Source of the DNA: Nitrospirales bacterium
Lineage (GTDB): Bacteria > Nitrospirota > Nitrospiria > Nitrospirales > UBA8639
Length of the DNA: 64,000 bases
Assembly: GCA_021604005.1 (NCBI GenBank)
Contig: BQIV01000001.1
Coordinates: forward strand, 186,001-250,000
Reading direction: 5' to 3'
The translations under genes and the position numbers were made by a program. The notes under the pieces are model-generated. The model worked only from the letters and a program-made list of their open reading frames with translations. It was not told the origin of the DNA and did not search any database. Position 1 is the stretch's first letter; the number at the start of each line of letters is the position of its first letter. Below, piece by piece: positions 43,556-51,593 of this stretch.

Positions 43556-43954
43556 CTACTTTAGACCTGACAACTGTCTCACCAACTCAGTCTTGTTCTC
43601 AGGGACCTTCCTTTCAATACCTTTTACCGTAATCCCTACCACGACCGTACACGCCAGATTGCCGGCCGAAAATGAAAGCGATCGGATTGGAAAGACAAAC
43701 GCGCCAGGAGGCCTAAATCCCGGGAGTTCCTCCTCAAGAACCAGGCGAAGATGTTGCTTGGCTTTCTTCTCAGCTTTCCGGCAACTCCGCCAGGGATCAG
43801 AATCGCCGAATGCGGTTCCCCGTCCATAAAGCCAGTGAGTGTCTGTGTCTGAAGCGATCCCTGGTGTCAGTGCCAATCGGGATTCCCCTAGAACGACTGA
43901 AGAGTCGGGAACGACTATGGCAACGACTATCAACAGTAGAATCTGAATCCGCAT
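43556..43954 (-). CDS. Secreted hypothetical protein
   Basis: 132 residues from ATG 43954 behind GAGGAGGTG. It has a signal peptide (LLLIVVAIVVPDSSVVLG). The mature part carries CRKAEKKAKQ and FSAGNLACTVVVGITVKG, with two Cys that may form a disulphide. Unknown family; periplasmic location inferred. Confidence 0.55.
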   Translation of the reverse strand: MRIQILLLIVVAIVVPDSSVVLGESRLALTPGIASDTDTHWLYGRGTAFGDSDPWRSCRKAEKKAKQHLRLVLEEELPGFRPPGAFVFPIRSLSFSAGNLACTVVVGITVKGIERKVPENKTELVRQLSGLK

Positions 43955-44048
43955 AAACACCTCCTCACAGTCGTTTCAGAACCACATGAAACATTTTGGC
44001 TAGTAATACTTGTATAAGGGGACTCCCTAGAGAAAGGAGGTGACGCCC

Positions 44049-44297
44049 ATGGAAGATGATGTGTTTGGATTTGCCGCACCGGTGGGACAGCATGATCCGG
44101 TCACTGATCAACCCACCTCCGTAGATCCGTTCTCTGAAAGTCTGCACGCAGACTTCGTCGGCGCTGAGCCGATCAACGATCTGTTTGGGATGGGTACTGA
44201 TCCGTTTTCGGAAGCCGTCCTCGCGGCTGATCTGCCTGAGGGACCAGACTTGGGGTTTCAAGTCGATCTCACAGGTGAGGGCTCTGGTTTTCCATAG
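44049..44297 (+). CDS. Small acidic protein, unknown
   Basis: 82 residues from ATG 44049 behind the near-perfect Shine-Dalgarno AAAGGAGGTGA. It is acidic and Phe/Asp/Pro-rich, with an internally repeated (S/T)DPFSE motif (VDPFSESLHADF and TDPFSEAVLAAD). No family recognised; possibly an unstructured interaction protein. It is divergent from the secreted protein at 43,556. Confidence 0.55.
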   Translation: MEDDVFGFAAPVGQHDPVTDQPTSVDPFSESLHADFVGAEPINDLFGMGTDPFSEAVLAADLPEGPDLGFQVDLTGEGSGFP

Positions 44298-44311
44298 CCA
44301 ATAGCTCAGCA

Positions 44312-44341
44312 GGAAGGGTGGGGGTGAGCTCTCACCCTTCC
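44312..44341 (+). terminator. Hairpin after the acidic-protein gene
   Basis: GGAAGGGTG and its complement CACCCTTCC pair across a 12-base loop, 15 bases after the stop at 44,297. No T-run follows. It lies between convergent transcription units and may act for both directions. Confidence 0.45.
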
Positions 44342-44370
44342 GGGCTCACCGTGGCCGTAAATGAATCCGG

Positions 44371-44679
44371 TTAGGAGGTCTTCCAGGGAGGAGGATCTTG
44401 CTTTATCAAATCCCGGCTTCCGTGAACAACCGTCACGATGCAGAGGCGCTCATCTTTAGTCTGATAGATCACCCGATAATGTTGGATAAGGAGTTCACGC
44501 ACATCGTCACGTTGAGCTTCAGGAACCAATCGTCCCAAGTGAGGAGGTTGGGATAACTTACCTACGGCAGTAATGATGCGCTCGATAAATCGGCGGGCAT
44601 AGAAGGGAGAGTCTTTTGCTATATAGGCTTTCAGTTCTCTAAGGTCAGTCCTCGCGTGAAGGGACCACTCAACCCTCAT
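44371..44679 (-). CDS. RelE/ParE-family toxin
   Basis: 102 residues with the RelE/ParE fold pattern: MRVEWSLHARTDLRELKAYI, then KLSQPPHLGRLVPEAQRDDV, REL..HYRVIYQ and VVHGSRDL near the end. ParE types poison gyrase and RelE types cleave mRNA; which applies cannot be told here. It overlaps the upstream antitoxin gene by 11 bases, the normal coupled arrangement. Confidence 0.85.
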   Translation of the reverse strand: MRVEWSLHARTDLRELKAYIAKDSPFYARRFIERIITAVGKLSQPPHLGRLVPEAQRDDVRELLIQHYRVIYQTKDERLCIVTVVHGSRDLIKQDPPPWKTS

Positions 44680-44854
44680 TTGTGAGGAGCTCAGCTTTTA
44701 CTTGCTCGTGGGAAACGGTGCGACCAGCCTCAATATCTGCGAGTCCTGCTTCGATTTTCTGCTTGACGTACAATTCATACATGATGTCATCCCACGTCGC
44801 TTGGTCAGGCAGTTGATCAATAATCTTCTTCGCCGCTTGCTTGGCAGCACTCAT
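44669..44854 (-). CDS. Antitoxin partner of the ParE-type toxin
   Basis: 61 residues: a helical N-terminal half (KIIDQLPDQATWDDIMYELY) followed by KQKIEAGLADIEAGRTVSHE, a pattern common in short antitoxins of RelE/ParE systems. Gene order, overlap with the toxin and length support the call. The 86 bases upstream probably hold the autoregulated promoter. Confidence 0.8.
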   Translation of the reverse strand: MSAAKQAAKKIIDQLPDQATWDDIMYELYVKQKIEAGLADIEAGRTVSHEQVKAELLTNEG

Positions 44855-44940
44855 GAAAGACCTCTTAATAAGGATCGTTTCTGTCGTTTAACTCAAATAG
44901 AATTGTAACATCTTGTGTGTACAAAAACGACGGTATATCC

Positions 44941-45663
44941 TTACAAGGATGACTGGTGGTTCATCGCCTCTCTTGCCAGTTGATCCACCCGCTCATTACC
45001 AACTTCCCCATTGTGCCCCCGGACATGCGTCCATGAAATGCTCAGGTGTTCTGCCAGTTTATGAATATCTTTGGCATACTGTTGCGTAAAAGGAAGCTTG
45101 GCTTTCCATGATCTGGTAGGCCAGGCCGCGACTCCTTGATAGTCATACCGAACTTCAACGGTGCGGTGTGCATGATCGTGACACCACTGTAACCCCTGTC
45201 GTGCCGCCTCGCATTCACCTGCCACGTTGCGTAAGGAAAGTACGGAGGGATCGTTCAACACGCCTGAGTCACAATGAACGGACTTTCCATCGTGCCAGGC
45301 CTCGAACGCCCAACCAATGCACGGGGTGCCCTTGGTATCTTGATACGACCCATCGACATACATGACCACCCGGCCATCATGAGATGACGAGACGCCCTCA
45401 GTGGTAACGGTTCGTGTCGACTGAAAGCGTTGCCATAACGTCTGCACGTAGGTTTGGAGTTCTTCTGGCCACCCGTTCCCTTCGAAGACGATTCGTGGCC
45501 CTTTCTTCCCGTCGTAGATAATCAGTGTCCGCGTCACACTCGGGGTTTTGGAATTGGCCACGACCAGCTTTTGCCCATAGGGAACCTGAGTACCCATGGT
45601 CGATGAGATGCCATAGCTTTCCAAGTGATGACGAAAGGCGATAGCGAGAGTTTGTGCACACAT
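44941..45663 (-). CDS. Ribonuclease H-family protein
   Basis: 240 residues. Residues 1-85 form a separate N-terminal domain, perhaps TBP-like. Residues about 98-235 are RNase H type I with all four acidic positions: VMYVDGSYQD, GECEAARQGL, VRYDYQGV and HVRGHNGEVGNERVDQLA. It degrades RNA in RNA-DNA hybrids, useful in plasmid priming. The start follows GAAGGAGGAC. A GNA-loop hairpin lies 42 bases upstream. Confidence 0.88.
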   Translation of the reverse strand: MCAQTLAIAFRHHLESYGISSTMGTQVPYGQKLVVANSKTPSVTRTLIIYDGKKGPRIVFEGNGWPEELQTYVQTLWQRFQSTRTVTTEGVSSSHDGRVVMYVDGSYQDTKGTPCIGWAFEAWHDGKSVHCDSGVLNDPSVLSLRNVAGECEAARQGLQWCHDHAHRTVEVRYDYQGVAAWPTRSWKAKLPFTQQYAKDIHKLAEHLSISWTHVRGHNGEVGNERVDQLAREAMNHQSSL

Positions 45664-45704
45664 GATGTCCTCCTTCTCTCAAGATTTTTTGAAAGGAAGA
45701 CCTT

Positions 45705-45719
45705 GCCCGCGCAGCGGGC
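45705..45719 (+). repeat. GNA-loop hairpin, copy 6
   Basis: GCCCGC-GCA-GCGGGC with the typical CCTT before it and GGGCC at the end. Its stem and loop are identical to copy 1. It lies 42 bases upstream of the RNase H start. Confidence 0.7.
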
Positions 45720-45829
45720 CGAGGATTTGCACCTTGACGTGGGAATGAAAAGAGAAAAAGGGGATTGACAAGCCGCACGAAAAGCGCGACACTAGAATAC
45801 TCTATTTGGTTCTGTAGGCATTCGCCGAA

Positions 45830-46060
45830 ACTTTTTTTTCAGTCTCCCGTCACATTTCCGGTCTTTCTGTCGCGTCATCTTTTTATTGGGATGATGCACT
45901 GTCTTTAGTAAGTTTCTCGTTGTAATTTTTCGTCTTCTCGTCCTTCCATCCGGTCCGTTCATCTCACTCGTTTCTGTCTGTCCTGTCACACTAATCGTCA
46001 GTCATCAACTCGTCGCTGCTGATTGTCGTTCGTCATGATCAATTCTTACGAATGACTCAA
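45830..46060 (+). other. Pyrimidine-rich non-coding tract with repeated CGTC/CGTT
   Basis: About 230 bases in which T and C dominate the plus strand and CGTC/CGTT recurs many times (for example TTCGTCTTCTCGTCC and GTCGTTCGTCATGATC). No gene is credible here. It lies between divergent genes. Strand-biased tracts of this kind can act as origin or transfer sites or as strongly curved promoter DNA, but nothing specific is shown. Confidence 0.4.
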
Positions 46061-46120
46061 CGGCTTTGTCTGTCTTTCACCAGGATCTATTTCAGATCGT
46101 TTCTCGTCAGGAGGTATCCT

Positions 46121-46327
46121 ATGTCGTATCCACTGTCTCAAAAAGAACAAGATGCGTGGCGGACGTTTCTCGGGGATCGTCGTCATGTGCATCTCACCCG
46201 TCGTCACTTGTTTGACCGCGTGTTGGAACAGCCGGACATGGTCAAACAGTATCTCAGCACGTTACCGGAGGAGCAGATTCAGGAGGAAGGTCTGTTGCGG
46301 AAATTACAGAAGATGGTCACTCAGTGA
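46121..46327 (+). CDS. Small helical protein, unknown
   Basis: 68 residues from ATG 46121 behind TCAGGAGGTATCCT. Charged and helical (TFLGDRRHVHLTRRHLFDRV, then EEQIQEEGLLRKLQKM). No family was recognised. Its end overlaps the convergent gene by 7 bases. Confidence 0.5.
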   Translation: MSYPLSQKEQDAWRTFLGDRRHVHLTRRHLFDRVLEQPDMVKQYLSTLPEEQIQEEGLLRKLQKMVTQ

Positions 46328-46704
46328 AGCATCTCGTAGCCCTGCCGCACTTTTCTCCCGCACGGCAAGCAGAAGTACCACATAGAAGGGATTGACTGCT
46401 TCGCGTCGTACTCAAACTCCCACGTGTCTGGGTCATCACAGTCTTCACCCGTCGAACGTTTTCCATCCAATCGTCGTCGGCATTCGGAACAGATCACGGG
46501 CTTCCCAAGAAAACCGATTGAAGCCAGGAGTCGATCATAAAATCGGCGCAATCGGCATTTGAAGGACGCATCAAGAACTGTTCCCGTGTCGTGGGCATGT
46601 TGGAGCGTTCTCGCCAATTCTTCCCATTCTGATCGTAACGGTTCATCTAGATCCGTCTGCAGATCAAGCAGGGTAACGTTTATCTTTTCGTCGTTTGTAC
46701 CCAT
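46321..46704 (-). CDS. Zinc-ribbon-like hypothetical protein
   Basis: 127 residues. A C-x-x-C pair in VICSECRRRLDG (about residue 71) and another in YFCLPCGRKVRQG (about 112) would form one zinc ribbon. The N-terminal half is helical. It may bind nucleic acid. It is divergent from the large zinc-knuckle protein that starts at 46,770. Confidence 0.55.
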   Translation of the reverse strand: MGTNDEKINVTLLDLQTDLDEPLRSEWEELARTLQHAHDTGTVLDASFKCRLRRFYDRLLASIGFLGKPVICSECRRRLDGKRSTGEDCDDPDTWEFEYDAKQSIPSMWYFCLPCGRKVRQGYEMLH

Positions 46705-46769
46705 TCAATCAATCGTCACTCTTTAATCTTTTCTGGTGCCCATTGGCATCCATTGAAAGGAGATCAGTC

Positions 46770-48035
46770 ATGATGTCTTCTACCACAGTCAATACGTCGC
46801 ATGCAGTATCTCTAGTCAGGCAACCCATTGATCAGGAAGCGGTGTTGGCACCCTATTTTTTCGCGCTCGAAGCGTATGAAGAACAGGACATTGAGCGACG
46901 CAATCAGCGTATGCTCAACGCGCGCACACCCTGGGAGAACCGGTTTGAGGATGAGGATCCCGACTTCGTCCCGCCGACTCCACCATCAACGTGGTTGACA
47001 CCTCGCCATTACGTTACGCTCGCCGATGGTCGACGCGCGATCCGTCTGGATGAACGTCGAGCCTTACCGCTGTGTGGGATTCAGAGCCCTGTGCTCCTCA
47101 CCGAAGCGGAACAATCGGCGAAGCCAGTCTATCAGGGCATCAAGTGTGGTGCGTGTGGAGGATTTCATCTCCCGCGTCCAATAAGAAAGCCAAAGGGTCA
47201 CACGCATGAACAAACAGTGCATACCGATGAAGACCTCGAGGTTCGGTGCCCCAAATGTCACGCATCCGTCTTAGAAGTCCAACACGAAGGTCCCTTTTTT
47301 ACTATTCACTGTTTCTGTGGATTCTGGAAAGAAGGGCAGATCACCGGTCAAGGTTTGTCACAAGCCGAACTCGATCACAACGAACGAGCTTTAGCTTCTG
47401 CGCCCGTTCGGGATTGTTCGGATGATGACGATAACGTATCTGAGGAATATGAAGGCGGCACCTTCACGGACGATCTGTTCGATGAAGCGTGTGAGAAAGG
47501 TCGAGTCGAGGTCATCGACGAGGATCTCATCCCGTTCTCGGAAGAGAGCGAGGTGCATGACGATGCTCACTCATCGACGGAAGCCACCTCAGATACCCTG
47601 TCAGAAAGTGACGAGCATCTTGTCGCGCTTGAAAACCGGTTCTGGCTGGATCATCGCGTCCGGCCATTACGCGTGGCGTTACTTGAAGCCACCGTGCTTC
47701 ACCGGATACTGGACGAAGCTGTCAATCTTGTCTGGGCGGTGGCCGCGAATCTGGCTGAATCCTGTGAGCATCTGTCGGCTGCTGCGCAACGCGAGGTCGC
47801 CGATTGGTTATGCCAGGCGTATCCCGAGGATCTCGAAGGACTCCTTCCTGAACAAGAAGACCAAGAGAACTCAGGTGTGTCTCGGCAGCTTCCAGACATG
47901 CAACAGAAGATTCGCAAGTGGCAGCGTGCCTGTCGCGACCGAGTTAATCGGTTTCGGTATCGGCAAGCAGGCATTCGCATACTGGCTCCAAAATTTGGTG
48001 TCAGTCAGCAAGCGTTTGCTGCAGCGTGCCAGTAA
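46770..48035 (+). CDS. Zinc-knuckle protein with acidic linker (paralogue 1), unknown family
   Basis: About 421 residues from ATG 46770 behind GAAAGGAGATC. Layout: N-terminal helical part; a conserved block YVTLADGRRAIRLDERRALPLCGI (about 75-100, split by its substitutions); Cys pairs in IKCGACGGFHL, VRCPKCHAS and IHCFCGFW; a long acidic linker (about 195-280); then a helical domain ending QAGIRILAPKFGVSQQAF, which looks like a helix-turn-helix. The minus-strand protein at 50,087 has the same layout and motifs. It could be a plasmid transcription or replication factor; function unknown. A strong terminator follows. Confidence 0.65.
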   Translation: MMSSTTVNTSHAVSLVRQPIDQEAVLAPYFFALEAYEEQDIERRNQRMLNARTPWENRFEDEDPDFVPPTPPSTWLTPRHYVTLADGRRAIRLDERRALPLCGIQSPVLLTEAEQSAKPVYQGIKCGACGGFHLPRPIRKPKGHTHEQTVHTDEDLEVRCPKCHASVLEVQHEGPFFTIHCFCGFWKEGQITGQGLSQAELDHNERALASAPVRDCSDDDDNVSEEYEGGTFTDDLFDEACEKGRVEVIDEDLIPFSEESEVHDDAHSSTEATSDTLSESDEHLVALENRFWLDHRVRPLRVALLEATVLHRILDEAVNLVWAVAANLAESCEHLSAAAQREVADWLCQAYPEDLEGLLPEQEDQENSGVSRQLPDMQQKIRKWQRACRDRVNRFRYRQAGIRILAPKFGVSQQAFAAACQ

Positions 48036-48158
48036 TGGAATAGGAAAAGAGTGGAGGTTGGCGGAACAAAGGGATGAAACGAATCACACCTAGAACACGC
48101 TGATCACCGACTCTTGGAATTTAACCAGTGGGGGATGCGGAACAATCACTCTCGATTC

Positions 48159-48183
48159 GGGGGTGTCCGCTCCCCCTTTTTTT
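48159..48183 (+). terminator. Rho-independent terminator
   Basis: GGGGG-(8 bases)-CCCCC followed directly by seven T. It lies 124 bases after the stop of the zinc-knuckle gene on the plus strand. Confidence 0.85.
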
Positions 48184-48229
48184 GTGGTGGTTTAGACAAT
48201 AGGAATGCGAATGTAGCGAGAACGTGTTC

Positions 48230-48475
48230 TTACCGTTCCCCATCTCGAAGCAGTCGCAATGCCTCTTCCCATTTCTCGCGCGGCACCAACTTGACGACAT
48301 TCAATAAGCCTTCGTTGAGAAACAAGGCGAGTAATAGTTTCTTGCGAAGTCCTTCGACGTCTACGTCGGATATGAGGTACCCGTTGAGTAGTTCGAGCTT
48401 TTCGGGCGTGAGGGCGTAGTATTCATCCTTCGTGAGTGGTCGTCCTTCAAGGTTTGGTACCGGCAAGTCATTCAT
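48230..48475 (-). CDS. Hypothetical protein
   Basis: 81 residues (PLTKDEYYALTPEKLELLNG, then LISDVDVEGLRKKLLLALFL). The first half weakly resembles the start of Uma2-type domains, but the catalytic part is missing. It lies 10 bases before the end of the Phd-like antitoxin gene and may be its operon partner in place of a standard toxin. Confidence 0.5.
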   Translation of the reverse strand: MNDLPVPNLEGRPLTKDEYYALTPEKLELLNGYLISDVDVEGLRKKLLLALFLNEGLLNVVKLVPREKWEEALRLLRDGER

Positions 48476-48484
48476 AGTTTTTGA

Positions 48485-48739
48485 TCACTCCGAAAGATTC
48501 GTTCCCCAAGTTCGACGGACTCTCAATCGCCTAAGCGATCGGACTGGCGCAGATTGCTTACGGGTGTTTCGCCTAAACACCTTCCGGGAACGAAGACTTA
48601 CATAATCTTTGGTACTCATCAAGACAGCAGCTTCCTTGTCAGCAATCGTAATGAGGTACTGTCTATCAGCTCTAGCCACCGCTTTAACAAGCTGGGAGAG
48701 TTTTAACTTCGCTTGAGATAGGGAAATGACGCACAGCAT
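48485..48739 (-). CDS. Phd/YefM-like antitoxin
   Basis: 84 residues. The N-terminal half (ISLSQAKLKLSQLVKAVARA, then YLITIADKEAAVLMSTKDY) is a typical Phd fold that binds operator DNA. The C-terminal half is unusually basic (SLRSRKVFRRNTRKQ) rather than the expected toxin-binding tail. No classic toxin is next to it, so it may be an orphan or pair with the unknown downstream gene. Confidence 0.65.
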   Translation of the reverse strand: MLCVISLSQAKLKLSQLVKAVARADRQYLITIADKEAAVLMSTKDYVSLRSRKVFRRNTRKQSAPVRSLRRLRVRRTWGTNLSE

Positions 48740-48794
48740 AGCAGAACCAATTCTCAGCCGAGATGGGAAGGCAATTCAATCAGCAAGTGTTTCT

Positions 48795-49004
48795 CTACTG
48801 TCCCGTGTGTTCTGAGGGAGCCATTTCTACGGCGGGTCTTGCCAAACGTAACCGTAATCGTTTCGCTAATTTTTCGGCACGCTCAGTCGACACAGGTTTG
48901 ATGGGTTCATCGCCTTCGTCAGCTTGAATCTCCTGACGGACTTGATGAATCCACGTGAGCGAAGGGGTTTCCCAGGGAGGTTCTTTCACCTTATTGTTCT
49001 TCAT
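48795..49004 (-). CDS. Putative antitoxin partner of PIN toxin
   Basis: 69 residues, charged, with a basic C-terminal helix (RAEKLAKRLRLRLARPA). It overlaps the end of the PIN-domain gene by 14 bases. Gene order (toxin first) and length suggest it is the cognate antitoxin, but no family motif was recognised. Confidence 0.55.
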   Translation of the reverse strand: MKNNKVKEPPWETPSLTWIHQVRQEIQADEGDEPIKPVSTERAEKLAKRLRLRLARPAVEMAPSEHTGQ

Positions 49005-49464
49005 AGTTCATCTCCATAGGAGAAACGAGATCGATGAGAGGATATCCTTGTTTCATATTAACAGAATTCAGCTCCCGTTTTCGATGAAGATTCACCATAT
49101 GGCGGAAATTCCAAGATACGATAACTGTAATATGATTCGTGGTCGCCATCGCGACATGGCGTGCATCATTCCTATAATTATGGGGGATGGCCCCAGCATC
49201 AAGGTACGCTTGAGCCAACGCAATGCTGATATCTGATTCTTCCAACAGAAGGAGAGGAACGTCGGCTAAGTGAGATTGAATACGTGTCTGTATGGCTTCA
49301 GACGCACGAGCAATTTCTTCTAAAACTAAGCCTGAAATATAGCCATTCCATTTTCCGTGTCGAAGCCCGTCCCGAAACCGAGTCGTGGCTTGTAAACGTT
49401 CATCGGGCCCAGGATCACAGGTCGCTCCTAACACAGAAGTATCAAGATAAATGTTTTCATTCAT
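48991..49464 (-). CDS. PIN-domain toxin (VapC-like RNase)
   Basis: 157 residues with the PIN acidic positions: NIYLDTSVLGATC (about 5), VLEEIARASE (about 47), the Asp in NDARHVAMATTNHI (about 99) and VSWNFRHM (about 114). VapC-type toxins cleave tRNA or rRNA. It is coupled to the 69-residue gene that follows. Confidence 0.82.
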   Translation of the reverse strand: MNENIYLDTSVLGATCDPGPDERLQATTRFRDGLRHGKWNGYISGLVLEEIARASEAIQTRIQSHLADVPLLLLEESDISIALAQAYLDAGAIPHNYRNDARHVAMATTNHITVIVSWNFRHMVNLHRKRELNSVNMKQGYPLIDLVSPMEMNYEEQ

Positions 49465-49629
49465 GATGATATTGACCGGCAGTGCGTAAAGTTTGTACGG
49501 ATTCTAGGCGATTACCATAGAGCGAGACAAATTTCAGCCAACATTATCAATAATGCGTTGAAAATGTCTGATCTTCAGTATGCCAAGGAAGGCCCCGTTT
49601 CCCAGAGCCTTCATTATTATAGAGGTAGC

Positions 49630-49971
49630 TTACGCCGCCTTCTTCATCGGCTTAGCCCCAAAAATCACCCTTTGAGCATGGACCTGCAGCTCATGCCGAT
49701 TGGAACCATCCTCTTCAGCACGAATCACGTGTCGTAGGTGGCCTTCGATCGTGACGACCTGACCCTTCATGCAATGACTCGCGATGTTCTCGGCCTGTTT
49801 GCCCCAGACTGTGACGGGAATAAAGTCAACTCGGGCTTCTCCGGTTTGTTTGTTGGGCAGACTATCAATGGCGAGCCGGATATTCGTCACCGGCGTCCCG
49901 CTGTTGGTATACCGAAGCTCTGGATCTTTCACTAGCCGACCTTGTTGAATGACCTTGTTGAAATTACTCAT
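49630..49971 (-). CDS. ssb: Single-stranded DNA-binding protein 2
   Basis: 113 residues, OB-fold: NFNKVIQQGRLVKDPELRYT, DFIPVTVWGKQAENIASHCM, GQVVTIEGHLRHVIRAEEDG. It is short and lacks the acidic tail. It is only distantly similar to the ssb at 42,248, so the element carries two different SSBs. Start behind TTAGGAGGTGTCTC. A related hairpin lies 88 bases upstream. Confidence 0.88.
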   Translation of the reverse strand: MSNFNKVIQQGRLVKDPELRYTNSGTPVTNIRLAIDSLPNKQTGEARVDFIPVTVWGKQAENIASHCMKGQVVTIEGHLRHVIRAEEDGSNRHELQVHAQRVIFGAKPMKKAA

Positions 49972-50058
49972 GAGACACCTCCTAAGAGTAAGTAAGCGTT
50001 AAACACAATCGTGACGTCCGCTCGACGTCCCGCCTTGATTCATGATGCATGACACCTT

Positions 50059-50074
50059 GCTCGCGTGTGCGAGC
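50059..50074 (+). repeat. GNA-family hairpin, copy 7 (variant loop)
   Basis: GCTCGC-GTGT-GCGAGC with CCTT in front. The second stem pair is changed compensatorily (C-G to T-A), and the loop is four bases instead of GNA. It lies between the stop of the 50,087 gene and ssb2, 88 bases before the ssb2 start. Confidence 0.55.
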
Positions 50075-50086
50075 CTCTCTCTTGCG

Positions 50087-51385
50087 CTATGCGGCTTGAG
50101 AAGAGCAGGCAACGGCGGGAGCATCGGCTGTCTGGGTGACCAAGTGCCGAATCGCGACCGGTGATAGCCGAAAATCTCGCGAGAGATAGCGGATCGCTGC
50201 GTCTGGATTCCTGAAGCGCTTGAAGGCCTGAAGAATGCGACGTTGAAGGGGATGGAGTAACTGGTCGGTCGACTCGAACATATCGGGTTGAGGATGCGTC
50301 AGCCAGGGATGGACAGCGTCACAATCGCCTGCGAGTAACGAGAGATCCTCTGAGCTCAATTGTTCCAACCACGCCGCGAGGGCATAGCCTTCTTCGCGAT
50401 CGAATCGCGTATGAGCTTCCGACAAGAGTCGCCCCGCCGCGGTCCATCGCATCATGCGTGATTGAGCATCATCAGATTCCACCAGCGCGGAGTTGATAAG
50501 TCCCTGCCGCAATGTCGACCGCGTGGTGAACAAATGAAAAGCTGGCTCGTGTAAGTAGTCACCCAATTCATGGATGTCTTGAGCATCCATCGCCTCGATG
50601 TCCACCTCAGTCATCCAAGAGGATGGAATGCCAGTTAAATCATCGTCGTTAACCAGGAGCTCAAGAGAGGACACATCATGCGCTTCATCATCAGTTTCAT
50701 TGTCCTCCCAGCTTTGCTCATCCTCGTCGTCGTGCAGAGGGTCAGTAGCGTCAACCACGGCTGCGCATTCGATGCCCCATGTATTCTGCGCCTCTTCATC
50801 ATCACTCAGGATCGGCAATGGCCGCTCCACGCGATGTCCGCAGAGTCGACACACGACCTCGAATTCGTCGAGAAAATATGACGCCTCCGCGTCGGTCAAG
50901 CACTTGGGACAAAGGATGTGTGGCTTGTGAGGACGTGACGATGATTCAGAGCGAGAGGTCTCTCCTTTTATGATATGCCAACCGTAGCAGCGGCGACATT
51001 GTTGCTTGCGTCCACGTTGACCGCGCATGGCGATCGCATCCTCGAGCAACATGACTTCTCGTATGCCGCATAGCGTGCGGACGCGCTGTGCATCGAGGCG
51101 TATGACGCGGCGTCCATCGGGTAACGTGATAAACCGAGGATTCGTGTTCCTTTTGATGGTGCGCATGAAGACGGGGAACACGGGAATACCATTCTCTTCG
51201 TCAGCATACCGGGTCTCCCGTTTAAACCATCGCTCTCGATCTTCCTGGATCCATTGACTGAAGTGCGCCTCATAGAGCGCTTCTAATGACGTGACCTTCT
51301 CTTCCAGGTTGTCTTCCTGACCAAGCACCACGACTTCAGGAAGCGGCACGAGTAATTCGCTGTCTGAAGAATACACGGTTTCCAT
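50087..51385 (-). CDS. Zinc-knuckle protein with acidic linker (paralogue 2), unknown family
   Basis: 432 residues with the same plan as the protein at 46,770: the block FITLPDGRRVIRLDAQRVRT then LCGI (about 92-118); Cys pairs in QQCRRCYGWH, ILCPKCLTD and VVCRLCGHRV; an acidic linker (about 195-260); and a C-terminal helical domain ending RYLSRDFRLSPVAIRHLV, a likely helix-turn-helix. Two diverged copies on opposite strands of one element point to a duplicated regulatory or replication-linked role. Start behind CGAGGAGGGTGC. Confidence 0.65.
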   Translation of the reverse strand: METVYSSDSELLVPLPEVVVLGQEDNLEEKVTSLEALYEAHFSQWIQEDRERWFKRETRYADEENGIPVFPVFMRTIKRNTNPRFITLPDGRRVIRLDAQRVRTLCGIREVMLLEDAIAMRGQRGRKQQCRRCYGWHIIKGETSRSESSSRPHKPHILCPKCLTDAEASYFLDEFEVVCRLCGHRVERPLPILSDDEEAQNTWGIECAAVVDATDPLHDDEDEQSWEDNETDDEAHDVSSLELLVNDDDLTGIPSSWMTEVDIEAMDAQDIHELGDYLHEPAFHLFTTRSTLRQGLINSALVESDDAQSRMMRWTAAGRLLSEAHTRFDREEGYALAAWLEQLSSEDLSLLAGDCDAVHPWLTHPQPDMFESTDQLLHPLQRRILQAFKRFRNPDAAIRYLSRDFRLSPVAIRHLVTQTADAPAVACSSQAA

Positions 51386-51471
51386 AGCACCCTCCTCGTA
51401 TGATGTGTGACAACTGACGATGTAGACACGCTGACTCAGACTGTTGACTCCAACACTGACGTCCGGGTAGG

Positions 51472-51499
51472 CACGGCGCCGTTCGGGTCCGACGCCGTG
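51472..51499. repeat. Hairpin upstream of paralogue 2
   Basis: CACGGCG and CGCCGTG pair across a 14-base loop, 87 bases upstream of the paralogue 2 start and about 95 bases after the macro-domain stop. It may terminate the upstream minus-strand operon, though there is no T-run. Confidence 0.4.
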
Positions 51500-51593
51500 A
51501 GATCAGGATGGATGAGAGGCAAGGTAACGCGGAAGTAGGCCCTTCCGCGGCAGGAATCATGGAAATTGACACATTGCGAGCAGCGCGAGCCGG

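Noticed and set aside
45792-45989. Minus-strand frame in the pyrimidine-rich tract
   Set aside because: The Arg/Lys/Thr-rich translation follows directly from the base bias; no start signal.
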